From assembly GCF_014199215.1 (NCBI RefSeq), contig NZ_JACIJC010000004.1, positions 310,001-374,000 on the forward strand: DNA of 64,000 nucleotides. The letters are read 5' to 3'. Position 1 is the stretch's first letter, and the number at the start of each line of letters is the position of its first letter. The notes beneath the pieces were generated by a model that searched no databases, was not told the DNA's origin, and saw nothing but the letters and a program-made list of their open reading frames with translations. The DNA is from Sphingobium boeckii (GTDB lineage Bacteria > Pseudomonadota > Alphaproteobacteria > Sphingomonadales > Sphingomonadaceae). The position numbers and the translations under genes are program-made. Below are positions 16,792 to 25,992 of the stretch, one piece after another.

Positions 16792-18273
16792 ATGCGCAAT
16801 CTGATTATAAATCTCGCTTTTATAGAAATCCTATCCTTTGCAGGCATATGGATTTTTTTGAGAAGCCTGATAAAAGAGCGAAGATCTGAATTTGGCAATA
16901 TTCTTTATATTATATCTCTAAGCGTCGCAGCATTTTCATTCTTAAGTCCAAATCTAATATTTCTCAATATTTTCTATATAATACTCATACCACTTATTGC
17001 TAGGAACTTTAGTCAAGTTGCGCCGATATATATTTTCTGTATCATTATTTCTCCGCTTCTTAGTTATAATGTGAGCGCCGGGGGAATATTTTTATTAGAT
17101 TATAGCGTTGCCCATTCGCTGGGTATCGGAGCAATCATTGCCTTCGCTATAAAAGGGAAAGGGCGCTCATACGCGAAATTTGCGACGGATTTGCCTTTTA
17201 TCGGCATAATGCTGGTTCTATTTTTCATAACGGTCCGCGATACATCCGTCACGAACATATTGCGCGAATTTCTGGGACAGGCGTTGCTTTATGGGCCGCC
17301 CTATTGGATCGTCAGCAGGGGTATTCGCAATTTGACGGATGTCCGTCTCACATTATTGATATTGGCCGCCGCGGCGGTTTTGCTTTCGATTATCTGCGCA
17401 TTCGAAGCGTTGAAGGGTTGGCCACTTTATCGCGCCATCTGGTCATACCACGGTATTGACCTCGGCTCTGGTGCCAGTGTGAAACTCCGCGGCGGATTGC
17501 TGAGGTCGCCTGGCCCCTACGCCGAACCCCTCTCGCTATCCTTCTCGCTGACCATGTGTATTCTCGCCCTTGTCGCAAGCCGAAGATCTTTTCGTTCCAG
17601 ATTATGGTTTTTGGGGCTTTGCGCTATCACCGCCATTGGTATCGCGGCACCACAATCACGCGGCGCATGGATCGGACTGATTGTCGGATTGCTGGCATGT
17701 GATGCCTATCGCGGTCGTTGGCAGGTATTGGCCACGCGGACGGGTATTCTCGTCATGGCCGGCGTCCTGGCTGTCGCTGGCTCAACCGTCAATTCTCATC
17801 TGGCCAATCTTACCGGGACGTCCGCCGAAGGCCATGGAACGATCGATTATCGCGAAGATCTTCTGACACGAGGTATAGAAGAGGTACGCGCCTATCCTTT
17901 AATTGGCCGCCCCTTTGAACAAGTGACAGAAGCGATGAAAGACATGACTCAAGGAGAGGGTATCGTTGATTTCGTGAACTCTTATCTCGTCGTCGCCCTT
18001 GTTTCCGGCCTTATCGGTCTCGCGATATTTTCCACCGGCTTGATCTCCCAATGCACGATCATCTGGCAAGCCCGCGTCGCCACGAAAAACACATCGACGC
18101 ATCGAGAGTATCTGGCATTTGCATTTTCCACCATGATCGCCAACTGCATAATGCTGGCCAATATCTCCATGGGAGGCCGCATAACCATGACCTTGGGAAT
18201 GACCATGGCCATGGCGGGCATTTTGATCAATCTCGCTTATAAGCACAGGCGGAGCGGAACTTTCGTAGAGTGA
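16792..18273 (+). CDS. O-antigen ligase/polymerase family membrane protein
   Basis: A 493-residue polytopic protein with about ten or more hydrophobic segments. The family segment lies in the second half: a large periplasmic loop after APQSRGAWIGLIVGLLA (about 285-300) containing RGIEEVRAYPLIGRPFE. WaaL/Wzy-type proteins join or polymerise repeat units at the periplasmic face; a polymerase role in this locus is likely. The first 100 codons are strikingly AT-rich (many ATA, TTA, AGA), unlike the GC-rich second half. No strong ribosome binding site precedes the ATG. Confidence 0.8.
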   Translation: MRNLIINLAFIEILSFAGIWIFLRSLIKERRSEFGNILYIISLSVAAFSFLSPNLIFLNIFYIILIPLIARNFSQVAPIYIFCIIISPLLSYNVSAGGIFLLDYSVAHSLGIGAIIAFAIKGKGRSYAKFATDLPFIGIMLVLFFITVRDTSVTNILREFLGQALLYGPPYWIVSRGIRNLTDVRLTLLILAAAAVLLSIICAFEALKGWPLYRAIWSYHGIDLGSGASVKLRGGLLRSPGPYAEPLSLSFSLTMCILALVASRRSFRSRLWFLGLCAITAIGIAAPQSRGAWIGLIVGLLACDAYRGRWQVLATRTGILVMAGVLAVAGSTVNSHLANLTGTSAEGHGTIDYREDLLTRGIEEVRAYPLIGRPFEQVTEAMKDMTQGEGIVDFVNSYLVVALVSGLIGLAIFSTGLISQCTIIWQARVATKNTSTHREYLAFAFSTMIANCIMLANISMGGRITMTLGMTMAMAGILINLAYKHRRSGTFVE

Positions 18274-18325
18274 TCATCATGGTCATGAAACAGAATCTGG
18301 ACGCCTCTATGAGAAATTTGGAATA

Positions 18326-19552
18326 ATGCCCGGTTTCAAGATTGCTTATCTCGTGAACGCCTATCCCGCGGTGAGCCATAGCTTTATCCGACGAGAAATT
18401 GATGCGGTCGAAAGCTGTTCCGCAAAGGTCAGGCGATTTTCCGTCCGGCGCCCCAATGCGGATTTGCCGGATCAGAGAGACCAGGAGGAATTGCCTCAAA
18501 CGACGCTTTTGCTGGATCGCAACATCGGCGCATTTTTCATTGCCGTTGCCAACGCCGTTATCTTCAATTTATGGCGCTTTTTGAAGGCGCTCATGCTCGC
18601 ATTGCGCGCAGGCGGCGCATCTCCCAAGTCCATTTTCAAGCACATGGCCTATCTGGCCGAAGCCTGTTTGCTTTATCGAATGCTGGCCAAGGACCCGGTC
18701 GATCATGTCCATGCGCATTTCGGCACGAACCCGGCCATGGTCGCGCGGCTGCTGCATAAGCTGGGCGGGCCACCCTACAGCTTTACCGTTCACGGTCCCG
18801 ATGAGTTCGATCGGCCTCAGGCGCTGGATCTGGCGGGCAAGATCACCGACGCCAGCCTGACCGTCGCGATCAGCAGTTTCGGTAGAAGCCAGCTCATGCG
18901 CTGGAGCGATCCCGCGCATTGGGATCGCATTGCGATCGTTCGGTGCGGGGTGGATGAGAGCTTTCTGCAGCCCATCGCGCCGCAACCGATCCCCGCCGCA
19001 CCGCGGCTGTGCTGCGTGGCGCGGCTAAGTGCGCAAAAGGGGTTGCCGCTGCTGATCGAGGCCGCGGCGCTGATCGACCGCCGCGGCTTGGATTTCCATC
19101 TGACCTTGGTCGGCGACGGCGAAATGCGTCCCGAGATAGAGCAGATGATCGCTGGACACGGTTTGGAAGCGAAAGTCCACATCGCCGGCTGGTCCAGCTC
19201 GGAGGCGGTCAGGGATCACATATTGAACGCCCGCGCCATGGTTTTGCCGAGCTTTGCAGAAGGCCTTCCAGTGGTGATCATGGAGGCGCTCGCCTTGTCA
19301 CGCCCCGTGATCGCCACCGCCATCGCGGGCACGCCCGAACTCGTGGATGAAGCGTGCGGCTGGCTGATCCGCGCCGGTTCGGTGGAGCATCTGGCCGATG
19401 CCATGGCGGAAGCGCTCACGCTGCCGGTGGCTGAACTCCAGCGTCGCGGCGCGGAAGGCCGGAGGCGCGTTCTGGAGCAGCATGATTCTCGCATCAACGG
19501 GGCGCACTTGTTGAAGTTGATCGAGGCATCGCATGGGATCAATCGACCATGA
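18326..19552 (+). CDS. Family 4 glycosyltransferase
   Basis: A 408-residue GT-B enzyme. The N-terminal half has VNAYPAVSHSFIRREIDAVE and VDHVHAHFGTNPA. The C-terminal half has CCVARLSAQKGLPLLIEAA and the GT4 donor-site motif SFAEGLPVVIMEALALSRPV (about 310-330), whose E-x7-E glutamates bind the nucleotide sugar. Retaining activity is expected. The next gene overlaps its stop as ATGA, so the pair is coupled. Donor and acceptor cannot be read from sequence. Confidence 0.88.
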   Translation: MPGFKIAYLVNAYPAVSHSFIRREIDAVESCSAKVRRFSVRRPNADLPDQRDQEELPQTTLLLDRNIGAFFIAVANAVIFNLWRFLKALMLALRAGGASPKSIFKHMAYLAEACLLYRMLAKDPVDHVHAHFGTNPAMVARLLHKLGGPPYSFTVHGPDEFDRPQALDLAGKITDASLTVAISSFGRSQLMRWSDPAHWDRIAIVRCGVDESFLQPIAPQPIPAAPRLCCVARLSAQKGLPLLIEAAALIDRRGLDFHLTLVGDGEMRPEIEQMIAGHGLEAKVHIAGWSSSEAVRDHILNARAMVLPSFAEGLPVVIMEALALSRPVIATAIAGTPELVDEACGWLIRAGSVEHLADAMAEALTLPVAELQRRGAEGRRRVLEQHDSRINGAHLLKLIEASHGINRP

Positions 19553-20730
19553 CGGGGGCGGGCCTCGTCGCATGGCTTGCGGCATTGCCGACAGGCGCCA
19601 TGTTCAGCGTCTTTCTGACCGAGGTCACCGCCGGGCTGGTCAAAAGATTCGACGGCACCCGGGAATCGCAAGCACTTGGCCGAACCATTGTCCTGATGCC
19701 CGCACATGACGAGGCCGCGGGAATCGAACGGACCATCGCAGAGGTTTTGCCCCGTCTGCCCGACGGTGCCCAGCTTCTGATCGTGGCCGACAATTGTTGC
19801 GACAATACCGCCGCACTCGCACGCGCTGCCCATTGCGCCGTGATCGAACGCCACGATCCAGCGCATCGCGGCAAAGGTTATGCACTGGCGTTCGGACGGG
19901 ATCATCTGTGCGCCAACCCACCCGATTGCGTGATCGTACTGGATGCCGATTGCGTTCCGGAACCAAAGGCGCTGGCGCTGCTCGCCGCCGAAGCAACACG
20001 GACGGGCAAGCCGGCTCAGGCCTGCTATCTGATGCAGCCCAACCGGATCGCAAGCCCAATGGTGCAGATATCCAACTTCGCTTTTCTGATCAAAAATCTC
20101 GTGCGACAGCGTGGCGCGTCCGCATTGGGTGCTCCTGCCTTGCTGACGGGAACGGGCATGGCCTTCCCTTGGGCCATTTTCAAAGATGCGCCGCTGGCGT
20201 CTGGCAACATTGTCGAGGATCTGGCGCTTGGCGTCGATTTGTCCCGTGCAGGCCATGCGCCGCGCTTCCTGGAACAGGCACGCGTATGGAGCGTCGCGGC
20301 GAGCGAAGGCGATACGCTCACGCAGCGCACCCGCTGGGAGCATGGCTTTGTCGCAACCGCAAGATCACATGGACTGCCGCTGGCGCTGGAAGGGTTGCGC
20401 AGAGGACGCTGGCCATTATTCTGGCTGGGTTTGCATCTGCTCGTACCGCCATTGGCGCTGCTGTTCATGGCCGGAACCGTCGTGCTGACGATGCTTTTAT
20501 TGCTGATGTTGGCGGGTGCCGGTTTCGGCCCTGCGCTTCTGCTGTTTAGCATGATGGCCGCGAGCGGGCTCGCCATTCTCTTGGCATGGCGAGGCTTCGG
20601 GCGCGCCATGATCGCGCCAGGGGCGCTTTTACGCCTGCCGCTTTACGCGCTGTGGAAAATCCCGGTCTATCTCAAACTCGTGCGCGGAGCAGAGACCAAT
20701 TGGGTGCGGACCAAGCGACCCGAAGAATAA
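19549..20730 (+). CDS. Family 2 glycosyltransferase, polytopic
   Basis: A 393-residue GT2 enzyme. An N-terminal hydrophobic segment (LVAWLAALPTGAMFSVFL) precedes a GT-A domain with IVLMPAHDEAAGIERTIAE, LIVADNCCDNTA, the DXD motif VIVLDADCVPEP and a TRWEHG motif (the QXXRW-like position of processive enzymes). Two to three C-terminal membrane segments lie at about 295-375. It is coupled to the GT4 gene by ATGA and followed by a strong bidirectional terminator. Confidence 0.85.
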   Translation: MTGAGLVAWLAALPTGAMFSVFLTEVTAGLVKRFDGTRESQALGRTIVLMPAHDEAAGIERTIAEVLPRLPDGAQLLIVADNCCDNTAALARAAHCAVIERHDPAHRGKGYALAFGRDHLCANPPDCVIVLDADCVPEPKALALLAAEATRTGKPAQACYLMQPNRIASPMVQISNFAFLIKNLVRQRGASALGAPALLTGTGMAFPWAIFKDAPLASGNIVEDLALGVDLSRAGHAPRFLEQARVWSVAASEGDTLTQRTRWEHGFVATARSHGLPLALEGLRRGRWPLFWLGLHLLVPPLALLFMAGTVVLTMLLLLMLAGAGFGPALLLFSMMAASGLAILLAWRGFGRAMIAPGALLRLPLYALWKIPVYLKLVRGAETNWVRTKRPEE

Positions 20731-20731
20731 A

Positions 20732-20770
20732 ATCGGGCGCGATGCCGCAGCGCCGCGCCCGATGATTTTT
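20732..20770. terminator. Bidirectional intrinsic terminator between GT2 and epsD
   Basis: A perfect 10-bp stem, ATCGGGCGCG (20732-20741) with CGCGCCCGAT (20754-20763), has a 12-nt loop. It is followed by GATTTTT on the plus strand and, read leftward, by TTTTATTC. It lies between two convergent genes and overlaps the epsD stop codon region. Confidence 0.82.
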
Positions 20771-21620
20771 ACTTGGCGGCTGCGGGCTTTGCCGCCGGAG
20801 CAGGTTCGTAATTCGGCTGATATTCGATCTTGGCTTTGGCGCGCGCTTCCTTGAGCCGCGTTTCGCCCACCTTGGACAAACCCTCGTTGCGAATAGCCTG
20901 AACCGCGATCGGCCGCGATTGATCGGCGGGAACCAGCAACGGCTCGCTGCCGGTGATGACGCTCACGACAACTTTGCCACCAGCCGGAACGATAAACGGC
21001 TCGCCGGCAGGAAGTGCGACGATCTGCTTGAGCGTTTCAGGCGGGATTGCCCCGGAATCGATCGCGCCTGCACCACGCTGGAACTTGATGCCCATGGCCG
21101 TCAGAGACGCTGCGACTGCCTCCAGGCTATGATCGCCTTCGAGCTTCTTCAACTGCGCCACGTCGCCCGGCATGTCGAACTGGAGCTGATCGACCTTATA
21201 GCGGGTGCGGCCCGTGAACATCGCGGGATGCTCAGCGATATATTTGTCGATCGCGCCGGCATCGGGCACGCGGATCGCATCCGCGGCTTTCTTGGCATAC
21301 ATGCGCACGAGCAACTCTTCGCTCATCTTGCGCTGTTGCGTCACATAGGTGGGATCGCGATCAAGACCCTCTTCCTTGGCGGTCTGCGCCAGAAGCCTGC
21401 GGTCGATCACCTGCTGAAGCACCTGCTTCATGACCAGCTTCTTGTCGGCGGTGGCGGGCAAATTCACGCCTTCGAGTTCCGCGTTCAATTCCTGCAAAGA
21501 AATTTCCTCGCCATTCACCACCGCGACGATCTGCCCGGTCGCCTTCTTCTCGCAGCCGCTCGCCAGCAAAAGCACGGCGAGAACGCCCGCCGCCGCAGCA
21601 CCTTTGAAATTGCGTTTCAT
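20769..21620 (-). CDS. epsD: EpsD-family peptidyl-prolyl cis-trans isomerase lipoprotein
   Basis: A 283-residue periplasmic lipoprotein: the signal ends in LASGC (VLLLASGCEKK). The SurA/PrsA-like N-terminal part (VVNGEEISLQELNAEL) is followed by a parvulin-like region. The match to the EpsD group comes from overall sequence and from its place in an exosortase/EPS locus. It would help fold or export proteins of the polysaccharide or sorting machinery. Its promoter should lie in the 124 bp shared with the divergent XrtV accessory gene. Confidence 0.82.
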   Translation of the reverse strand: MKRNFKGAAAAGVLAVLLLASGCEKKATGQIVAVVNGEEISLQELNAELEGVNLPATADKKLVMKQVLQQVIDRRLLAQTAKEEGLDRDPTYVTQQRKMSEELLVRMYAKKAADAIRVPDAGAIDKYIAEHPAMFTGRTRYKVDQLQFDMPGDVAQLKKLEGDHSLEAVAASLTAMGIKFQRGAGAIDSGAIPPETLKQIVALPAGEPFIVPAGGKVVVSVITGSEPLLVPADQSRPIAVQAIRNEGLSKVGETRLKEARAKAKIEYQPNYEPAPAAKPAAAK

Positions 21621-21744
21621 GATATTTGTCTCCCCAAGATGCCGGAAGGTCGATAATGGCGATCAAGTCCGGCTAAAAAATTCAGTTTCCTTGTAGACAC
21701 CGGCGATACGCGATAAAGATTAATCTTTGCAACGGGGCAGTGCA

Positions 21745-21993
21745 TTGGAAACCGTATTTGATTGGGTCACGCTGGCCATATTCGCCGGCTTGATCGTTCT
21801 TTTTCTTCAACGCTCTTCGGAAGCCGAGCCGCGTGACAGCCTGTGGCAATATCTCATTGCTGCCGTGGGATGCGCCGTGGCGAACTATGTGGGCAATGAG
21901 GTCAACGAGATCGCCGCCATCGTCGTGATCGGTGCCGTGCTCGCTTTCATATTCATCGTCCTGAAGCCGTTCGAGGGCTGGAAGCGGCCCTGA
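21745..21993 (+). CDS. XrtV sorting-system accessory protein (small membrane protein)
   Basis: An 82-residue protein with three hydrophobic stretches (WVTLAIFAGLIVLFL, YLIAAVGCAVANYV, IAAIVVIGAVLAFIFIVL). It resembles the small accessory proteins that accompany exosortase V in sphingomonads; I recognise the METVFDWVT start and the RSSEAEPRD linker. The start is the TTG at 21745, with GGGG seven bases upstream. A TTG at 21727 would add six residues. It is the only rightward gene between the leftward epsD and the leftward GT4-EpsI-exosortase group. Its function is unknown. Confidence 0.7.
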   Translation: METVFDWVTLAIFAGLIVLFLQRSSEAEPRDSLWQYLIAAVGCAVANYVGNEVNEIAAIVVIGAVLAFIFIVLKPFEGWKRP

Positions 21994-21997
21994 TCGC

Positions 21998-23284
21998 TTA
22001 AACGCTCCGCGATTCCTCAAAATTGGCTTCAGATCTGGCAGCAAGCCATTGGCTGATGGACTTGCCCCCGCATTCGGCCAGCGCGCGATCATAAGTCCCG
22101 ATCCATGACTTGAGCAGAAACGGCCAAGAATAGCCGGCGCGTTCCGCCTCCGCACGGGCATTCGCAGACAGGCGATTGGCCTCATTCGCATCCTCCGCCA
22201 GGCGGCGCATGGCGGCGGCGATCGAAGCGACGACGGCCGCCTCATCGTCAGGTGCGATCAAAATGCCCTTATCGCTATCCAGCAACAAAGCCGGACCGCC
22301 CCAATCCAGCGCGATGACCGGCAATCCCAGCATCATCGCTTCCTGAACGACAATGCCATTGGCTTCCGCCAGGCTGGGAAATACAAAGGCGCGATATTGG
22401 CGCAACTGATCGAACAGGGCTTTACCCGCCGGAAACCAGCCCAGAAAATTCACCCGATCGGCGACGCCTTCGCGCCCGGCGAGATCTTCAAGGGCGGCCC
22501 GCTCTTCCCCATCACCGTAAATATCGATCGTTGCTCCGGGCGCCAGGCGCAGCGCCCTGATCGCCAAATCACAACCCTTGTAGCGCACCAATCTGCCGAT
22601 GAAGACGAACCGCGCTTTATGGCCGACATGCTGGATGCGCGGAGCGGCCGCCAGATCAGGATCGACCCCGCTATCGAGCGACGGCACCATCCGGGCGTCG
22701 CTGCATCCGCCGAGACGAAGCGCGCGGACCGTCCTGCCGCCGCCCGCGACCAGTAAGGTCGCCTTGCGCTTGCCGCGAAACAGCGCGCCGCCGAGCTTTT
22801 GCATCGGCCAAAGCATCAGGCTTCCGGCCCTTTTCGCCAAAGTTTCCCGATCGGAGAAAGCAGCAGGATGAAGAATGTTGCCGTTTAACGGACCGATCAC
22901 GACCGGAAATTTGGGAAAGCGAAAATAAGGCAATGTCGGTGATATCGGTGACGTGAAATGCACCAACCAGGGGTTGGTCGCCCTGGCGCATTGTAGCGCG
23001 CGGCGGTGGAGCAGCCACCCGCTGACCACCATCAACGGCCAGTTGAGCCGCAGCTTGTAAAACAGCTTTTCGATAGGATGGTCTTCCACGAACACAACTT
23101 GTGTCGTGAGATTCATGGCCTGCACTTCATCCCGAACCCTGGAATGGGTTACCTGCACGACATCGATCCCCAATGCCTCCAGTCCCAATAATATCTGCAG
23201 TGCCTTGAGCGCCTCACCGCCCATTTTCCGCGATATATTGGGCGCCACGAGAAGGACGCGCGGGCTCTGTTTTTCGATATCCAT
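21998..23284 (-). CDS. Family 4 glycosyltransferase
   Basis: A 428-residue GT-B enzyme. N-terminal LLVAPNISRKMGGEALKALQ is a glycine-rich nucleotide-sugar loop. The C-terminal half has FVFIGRLVRYKGCDLAIRAL and PSLAEANGIVVQEAMMLGLP, the E-x7-E donor motif. It ends only 4 bp from the end of the convergent XrtV accessory gene, with no terminator between them. It lies downstream of epsI and exosortase V on the same strand, so it is probably in their transcript. Confidence 0.87.
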   Translation of the reverse strand: MDIEKQSPRVLLVAPNISRKMGGEALKALQILLGLEALGIDVVQVTHSRVRDEVQAMNLTTQVVFVEDHPIEKLFYKLRLNWPLMVVSGWLLHRRALQCARATNPWLVHFTSPISPTLPYFRFPKFPVVIGPLNGNILHPAAFSDRETLAKRAGSLMLWPMQKLGGALFRGKRKATLLVAGGGRTVRALRLGGCSDARMVPSLDSGVDPDLAAAPRIQHVGHKARFVFIGRLVRYKGCDLAIRALRLAPGATIDIYGDGEERAALEDLAGREGVADRVNFLGWFPAGKALFDQLRQYRAFVFPSLAEANGIVVQEAMMLGLPVIALDWGGPALLLDSDKGILIAPDDEAAVVASIAAAMRRLAEDANEANRLSANARAEAERAGYSWPFLLKSWIGTYDRALAECGGKSISQWLAARSEANFEESRSV

Positions 23285-23335
23285 AAACGATGCCCCCGCG
23301 GATCAGATCATGCGCGATCCTTTACCATCTCTGCC

Positions 23336-24037
23336 TTAGCCGAATAAAATCTTTCTGCCTGCAGGGGTCGCGGACTTTTCGAGCTCTCTTGCAAAGTCGC
23401 TGATCGTTTCCGCCGCCTCTGTCTGGTCAAGACCGATCATCGACACGCGGGCCAGCACGCCATCGGGATAATATCCCTTCAAATTGGCTTCCGCCATGGC
23501 GAGGCGCTGGTCGCTCCATTTCAGCGGATATTTGTTATCGACCCGCGTCCAATAGATCATCATTTCCGATCTTCTGGATTGTTTCGCGACGAGAAACCTT
23601 GAGGGAATTTCTATATTTGGCGCGATTTTTAACGTGAATGGCTCATTCTCGGTGATGACGAAACCAGCGGCAGGGTAACACACCTCAGGTCGATGAACCT
23701 GGACGTTGTTCTGCTGGATACTGCTATAGGCCGCCAAGAACATGACCGGAGGCTTGCTTTCCGCCAGATACACGCGCGTGACCAGTTGCTCATAAAGCTT
23801 CTGGCTGAGTTGGTCTGGCGGAGGCAGAATGAGGTCGCTGCTGTTTTCCGCGGTCCAAGGGCCAACCACCCGCGGGATCAGTGCATCAAACTCCTTTTCG
23901 GAAAACGGTTTGACCGCCCGGACAGGCTCTCTCAACGCAGCAAGGCCAGAGGTGGCGAGCAAAGCGCCCCCCAGGAAGACGCTTCGCCGAGACATGCCAA
24001 GCCAGGGTGCCGCCGGACTGTCTTTATCTTGTGCCAT
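23336..24037 (-). CDS. epsI: Exosortase-associated protein EpsI, V-type
   Basis: A 233-residue EpsI-domain protein. It has an N-terminal anchor with a twin-arginine-like start (MSRRSVFLGGALLATSGLAAL) and a periplasmic domain with PPVMFLAAYSSIQQNNVQVHRPE, CYPAAGFVI and MMIYWTRVDN. EpsI proteins occur beside exosortases and are thought to aid sorting or EPS assembly; the reaction is unknown. A stand-alone EpsI beside exosortase V is the V-type layout. Its start lies inside the last 14 bp of the exosortase gene, so both are co-translated. Confidence 0.85.
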   Translation of the reverse strand: MAQDKDSPAAPWLGMSRRSVFLGGALLATSGLAALREPVRAVKPFSEKEFDALIPRVVGPWTAENSSDLILPPPDQLSQKLYEQLVTRVYLAESKPPVMFLAAYSSIQQNNVQVHRPEVCYPAAGFVITENEPFTLKIAPNIEIPSRFLVAKQSRRSEMMIYWTRVDNKYPLKWSDQRLAMAEANLKGYYPDGVLARVSMIGLDQTEAAETISDFARELEKSATPAGRKILFG

Positions 24038-24929
24038 CTGAGCTTCCCAAGGAGAAAGATCTGGAATCGCCGCCCAGAAGGCGCCGCAGTAATGGCCCCG
24101 CTAAAGCGTCGATCGCGAAGATCGCGAGCAAAGCCGTGACGAACATCGTCAATCCGGCAAAATTATGCAGGAAGCCCTGCGCAGCCGCTTCCCCGGCATA
24201 ATAAGTGAGCAGGATCAGCACGAGAACGCGCACGAAATTCGCGAAGATCGCCACGGGTATCACGGCCAGCATCAGGATCATGGCATAACGCCAGTTCATC
24301 TGATGCCGCATATAGACATAGAAAAGCGAGATGGCGGACAGGGAAATCAGGGAGTTCAAACCTGCGCACGCCTCGGCGACCAGCAGTTGATATTGACTGA
24401 TCTGGATCGTGACTCCTGCTCCGGCGATGGGATATCCAAGCCAATAGAGAAAATCGATCGCAGCCTGCGAGATGCCGATCTTCAATGGCTGCGTGACTGC
24501 CGCCACCACGCTTTCGGGTGGGGGGAAAGTGAACAGCAGATAGAAAAGCGGAAACCAGAGCCGCTGGAGAACGGCAAAGCCGGCGAAGCTGTACAATGTG
24601 ACGACGAGCAGCGCGTACATGACGAACCCCTCAATCTCGACGATCTGGATCACGCGGGCCGCGAGATAAAGAAGCAGCAGAGGCACAAAAAACAGCGCAA
24701 CCTTATAAGCAGGCGGCGGCGCAAGCGTGCTCTTGTCCTGCGGCCATTGCCGCACCAGCAGCCAAAGCCCGGTCGACAGCACGATTGGGCCGTGCCCTCC
24801 TTGTTCGGTCGACCAGGTTTCCTTCGCGACGAACGCCATCGTCGGCAACAGGATCGCCAAGATGCCCACGCAAAGCAGCCAATTATCCTGAACGAACCGC
24901 CAGATCGCAGATCTTCTGACAGCCTCCAT
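24024..24929 (-). CDS. xrtV: Exosortase V (PEP-CTERM sorting transpeptidase)
   Basis: A 301-residue polytopic protein with about eight membrane segments. The active-site set is present: Cys188 in AEACAGLNSL, Arg234 in ANFVRVLVL and His255 in FLHNFAG. It should cut PEP-CTERM proteins at the inner membrane and transfer or release them. Substrates visible here are encoded at 3615-4019 and 29263-29811. I chose the ATG at 24929; a TTG one codon earlier is less likely. The V subtype is assigned from the adjacent stand-alone EpsI and small accessory gene. Confidence 0.88.
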   Translation of the reverse strand: MEAVRRSAIWRFVQDNWLLCVGILAILLPTMAFVAKETWSTEQGGHGPIVLSTGLWLLVRQWPQDKSTLAPPPAYKVALFFVPLLLLYLAARVIQIVEIEGFVMYALLVVTLYSFAGFAVLQRLWFPLFYLLFTFPPPESVVAAVTQPLKIGISQAAIDFLYWLGYPIAGAGVTIQISQYQLLVAEACAGLNSLISLSAISLFYVYMRHQMNWRYAMILMLAVIPVAIFANFVRVLVLILLTYYAGEAAAQGFLHNFAGLTMFVTALLAIFAIDALAGPLLRRLLGGDSRSFSLGSSDGTR

Positions 24930-25125
24930 CAAACTGGCTCCGCGCGCACGAGGCTCATGCTTATCGACAATGGCATTGCCCCTCCGAATCCGATGCCTTT
25001 TCTGCGCGCCTCTCGCGAGGCGGCACGATCATCGGTATCTACACGCTTATAAAGATTCATGAACTCATACAATCCTGAGCCCGTAACGACAGGCAAAACA
25101 CCGCCCTGGTTCGGGAACTATTCCT

Positions 25126-25992
25126 CTATCGCATAGCAAGCTTAAGCAAATACTGCCCATATTCCGTTTTGACCAATTCGCGCCCGCTCGCTTCCAGCGC
25201 ACTGCGATCGATCCAGCCTGCCCGATAGGCGATTTCCTCAAGACAACCGATCTGAAGGCCCTGACGATGCTGGATCGTGCGAACGAATTGGGCAGCCTCG
25301 AGAAGATTGTCATGCGTGCCGGTATCGAGCCACGCAAAGCCGCGGCCAAGCTCTTCGACGAACAAATCCCCGGATTCGAGATATAGCCGGTTGAGATCGG
25401 TAATCTCCAACTCCCCACGCGCCGACGGCTTCAGATCGGCCGCCTTTTGCACCACGGTTTCGTCATAGAAATACAGGCCCGTCACCGCGAGGTTCGATTT
25501 GGGCTGAGCCGGCTTTTCCTCGATGCTGATGGCGCGGCGGTCCGCGTCCATTTCGATCACGCCATAGGCTTGCGGCTGATCGACCTCATGCGCAAACACG
25601 GTCGCACCATCCTCACGTGCCTTCGCGCCAGCGAGCAATTGCTGCATACCTGCGCCGAAAAACAGATTGTCCCCCAGCACAAGCGCACTGCGTTCATCGC
25701 CCACAAAATCCGCCCCGATATGGAAGGCCTGCGCCAGACCCTCGGGCTTGGGCTGCACCGCATAGGTAATCTCGATCCCAAACCGACTGCCGTCGCCCAG
25801 CAGGCGCTTGTAATTCTCAAGATATTCGGGAGCCGAGATCAGCATGATCTCGTTAATGTCCGCCAGCATCAACACCGAAAGCGGATAATAAATCATCGGC
25901 TTGTCATAGATGGGCAGCAACTGCTTGTTGACTGCCAGCGTCGCCGGATGGAGGCGGCTGCCCGAGCCGCCGGCGAGAACGATACCCTTCAT
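25126..25992 (-). CDS. rmlA: Glucose-1-phosphate thymidylyltransferase RmlA
   Basis: A 288-residue nucleotidyltransferase making dTDP-glucose from dTTP and glucose-1-phosphate, the first step to dTDP-L-rhamnose. It opens with [16 protein letters not shown] and continues [20 protein letters not shown], both diagnostic. [20 protein letters not shown] near the C-terminus is typical too. The ATG at 25992 overlaps the rmlD stop as ATGA, so the longer frame to 26052 is rejected. It is the last gene of rmlCBDA. Confidence 0.95.
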   Translation of the reverse strand: MKGIVLAGGSGSRLHPATLAVNKQLLPIYDKPMIYYPLSVLMLADINEIMLISAPEYLENYKRLLGDGSRFGIEITYAVQPKPEGLAQAFHIGADFVGDERSALVLGDNLFFGAGMQQLLAGAKAREDGATVFAHEVDQPQAYGVIEMDADRRAISIEEKPAQPKSNLAVTGLYFYDETVVQKAADLKPSARGELEITDLNRLYLESGDLFVEELGRGFAWLDTGTHDNLLEAAQFVRTIQHRQGLQIGCLEEIAYRAGWIDRSALEASGRELVKTEYGQYLLKLAMR

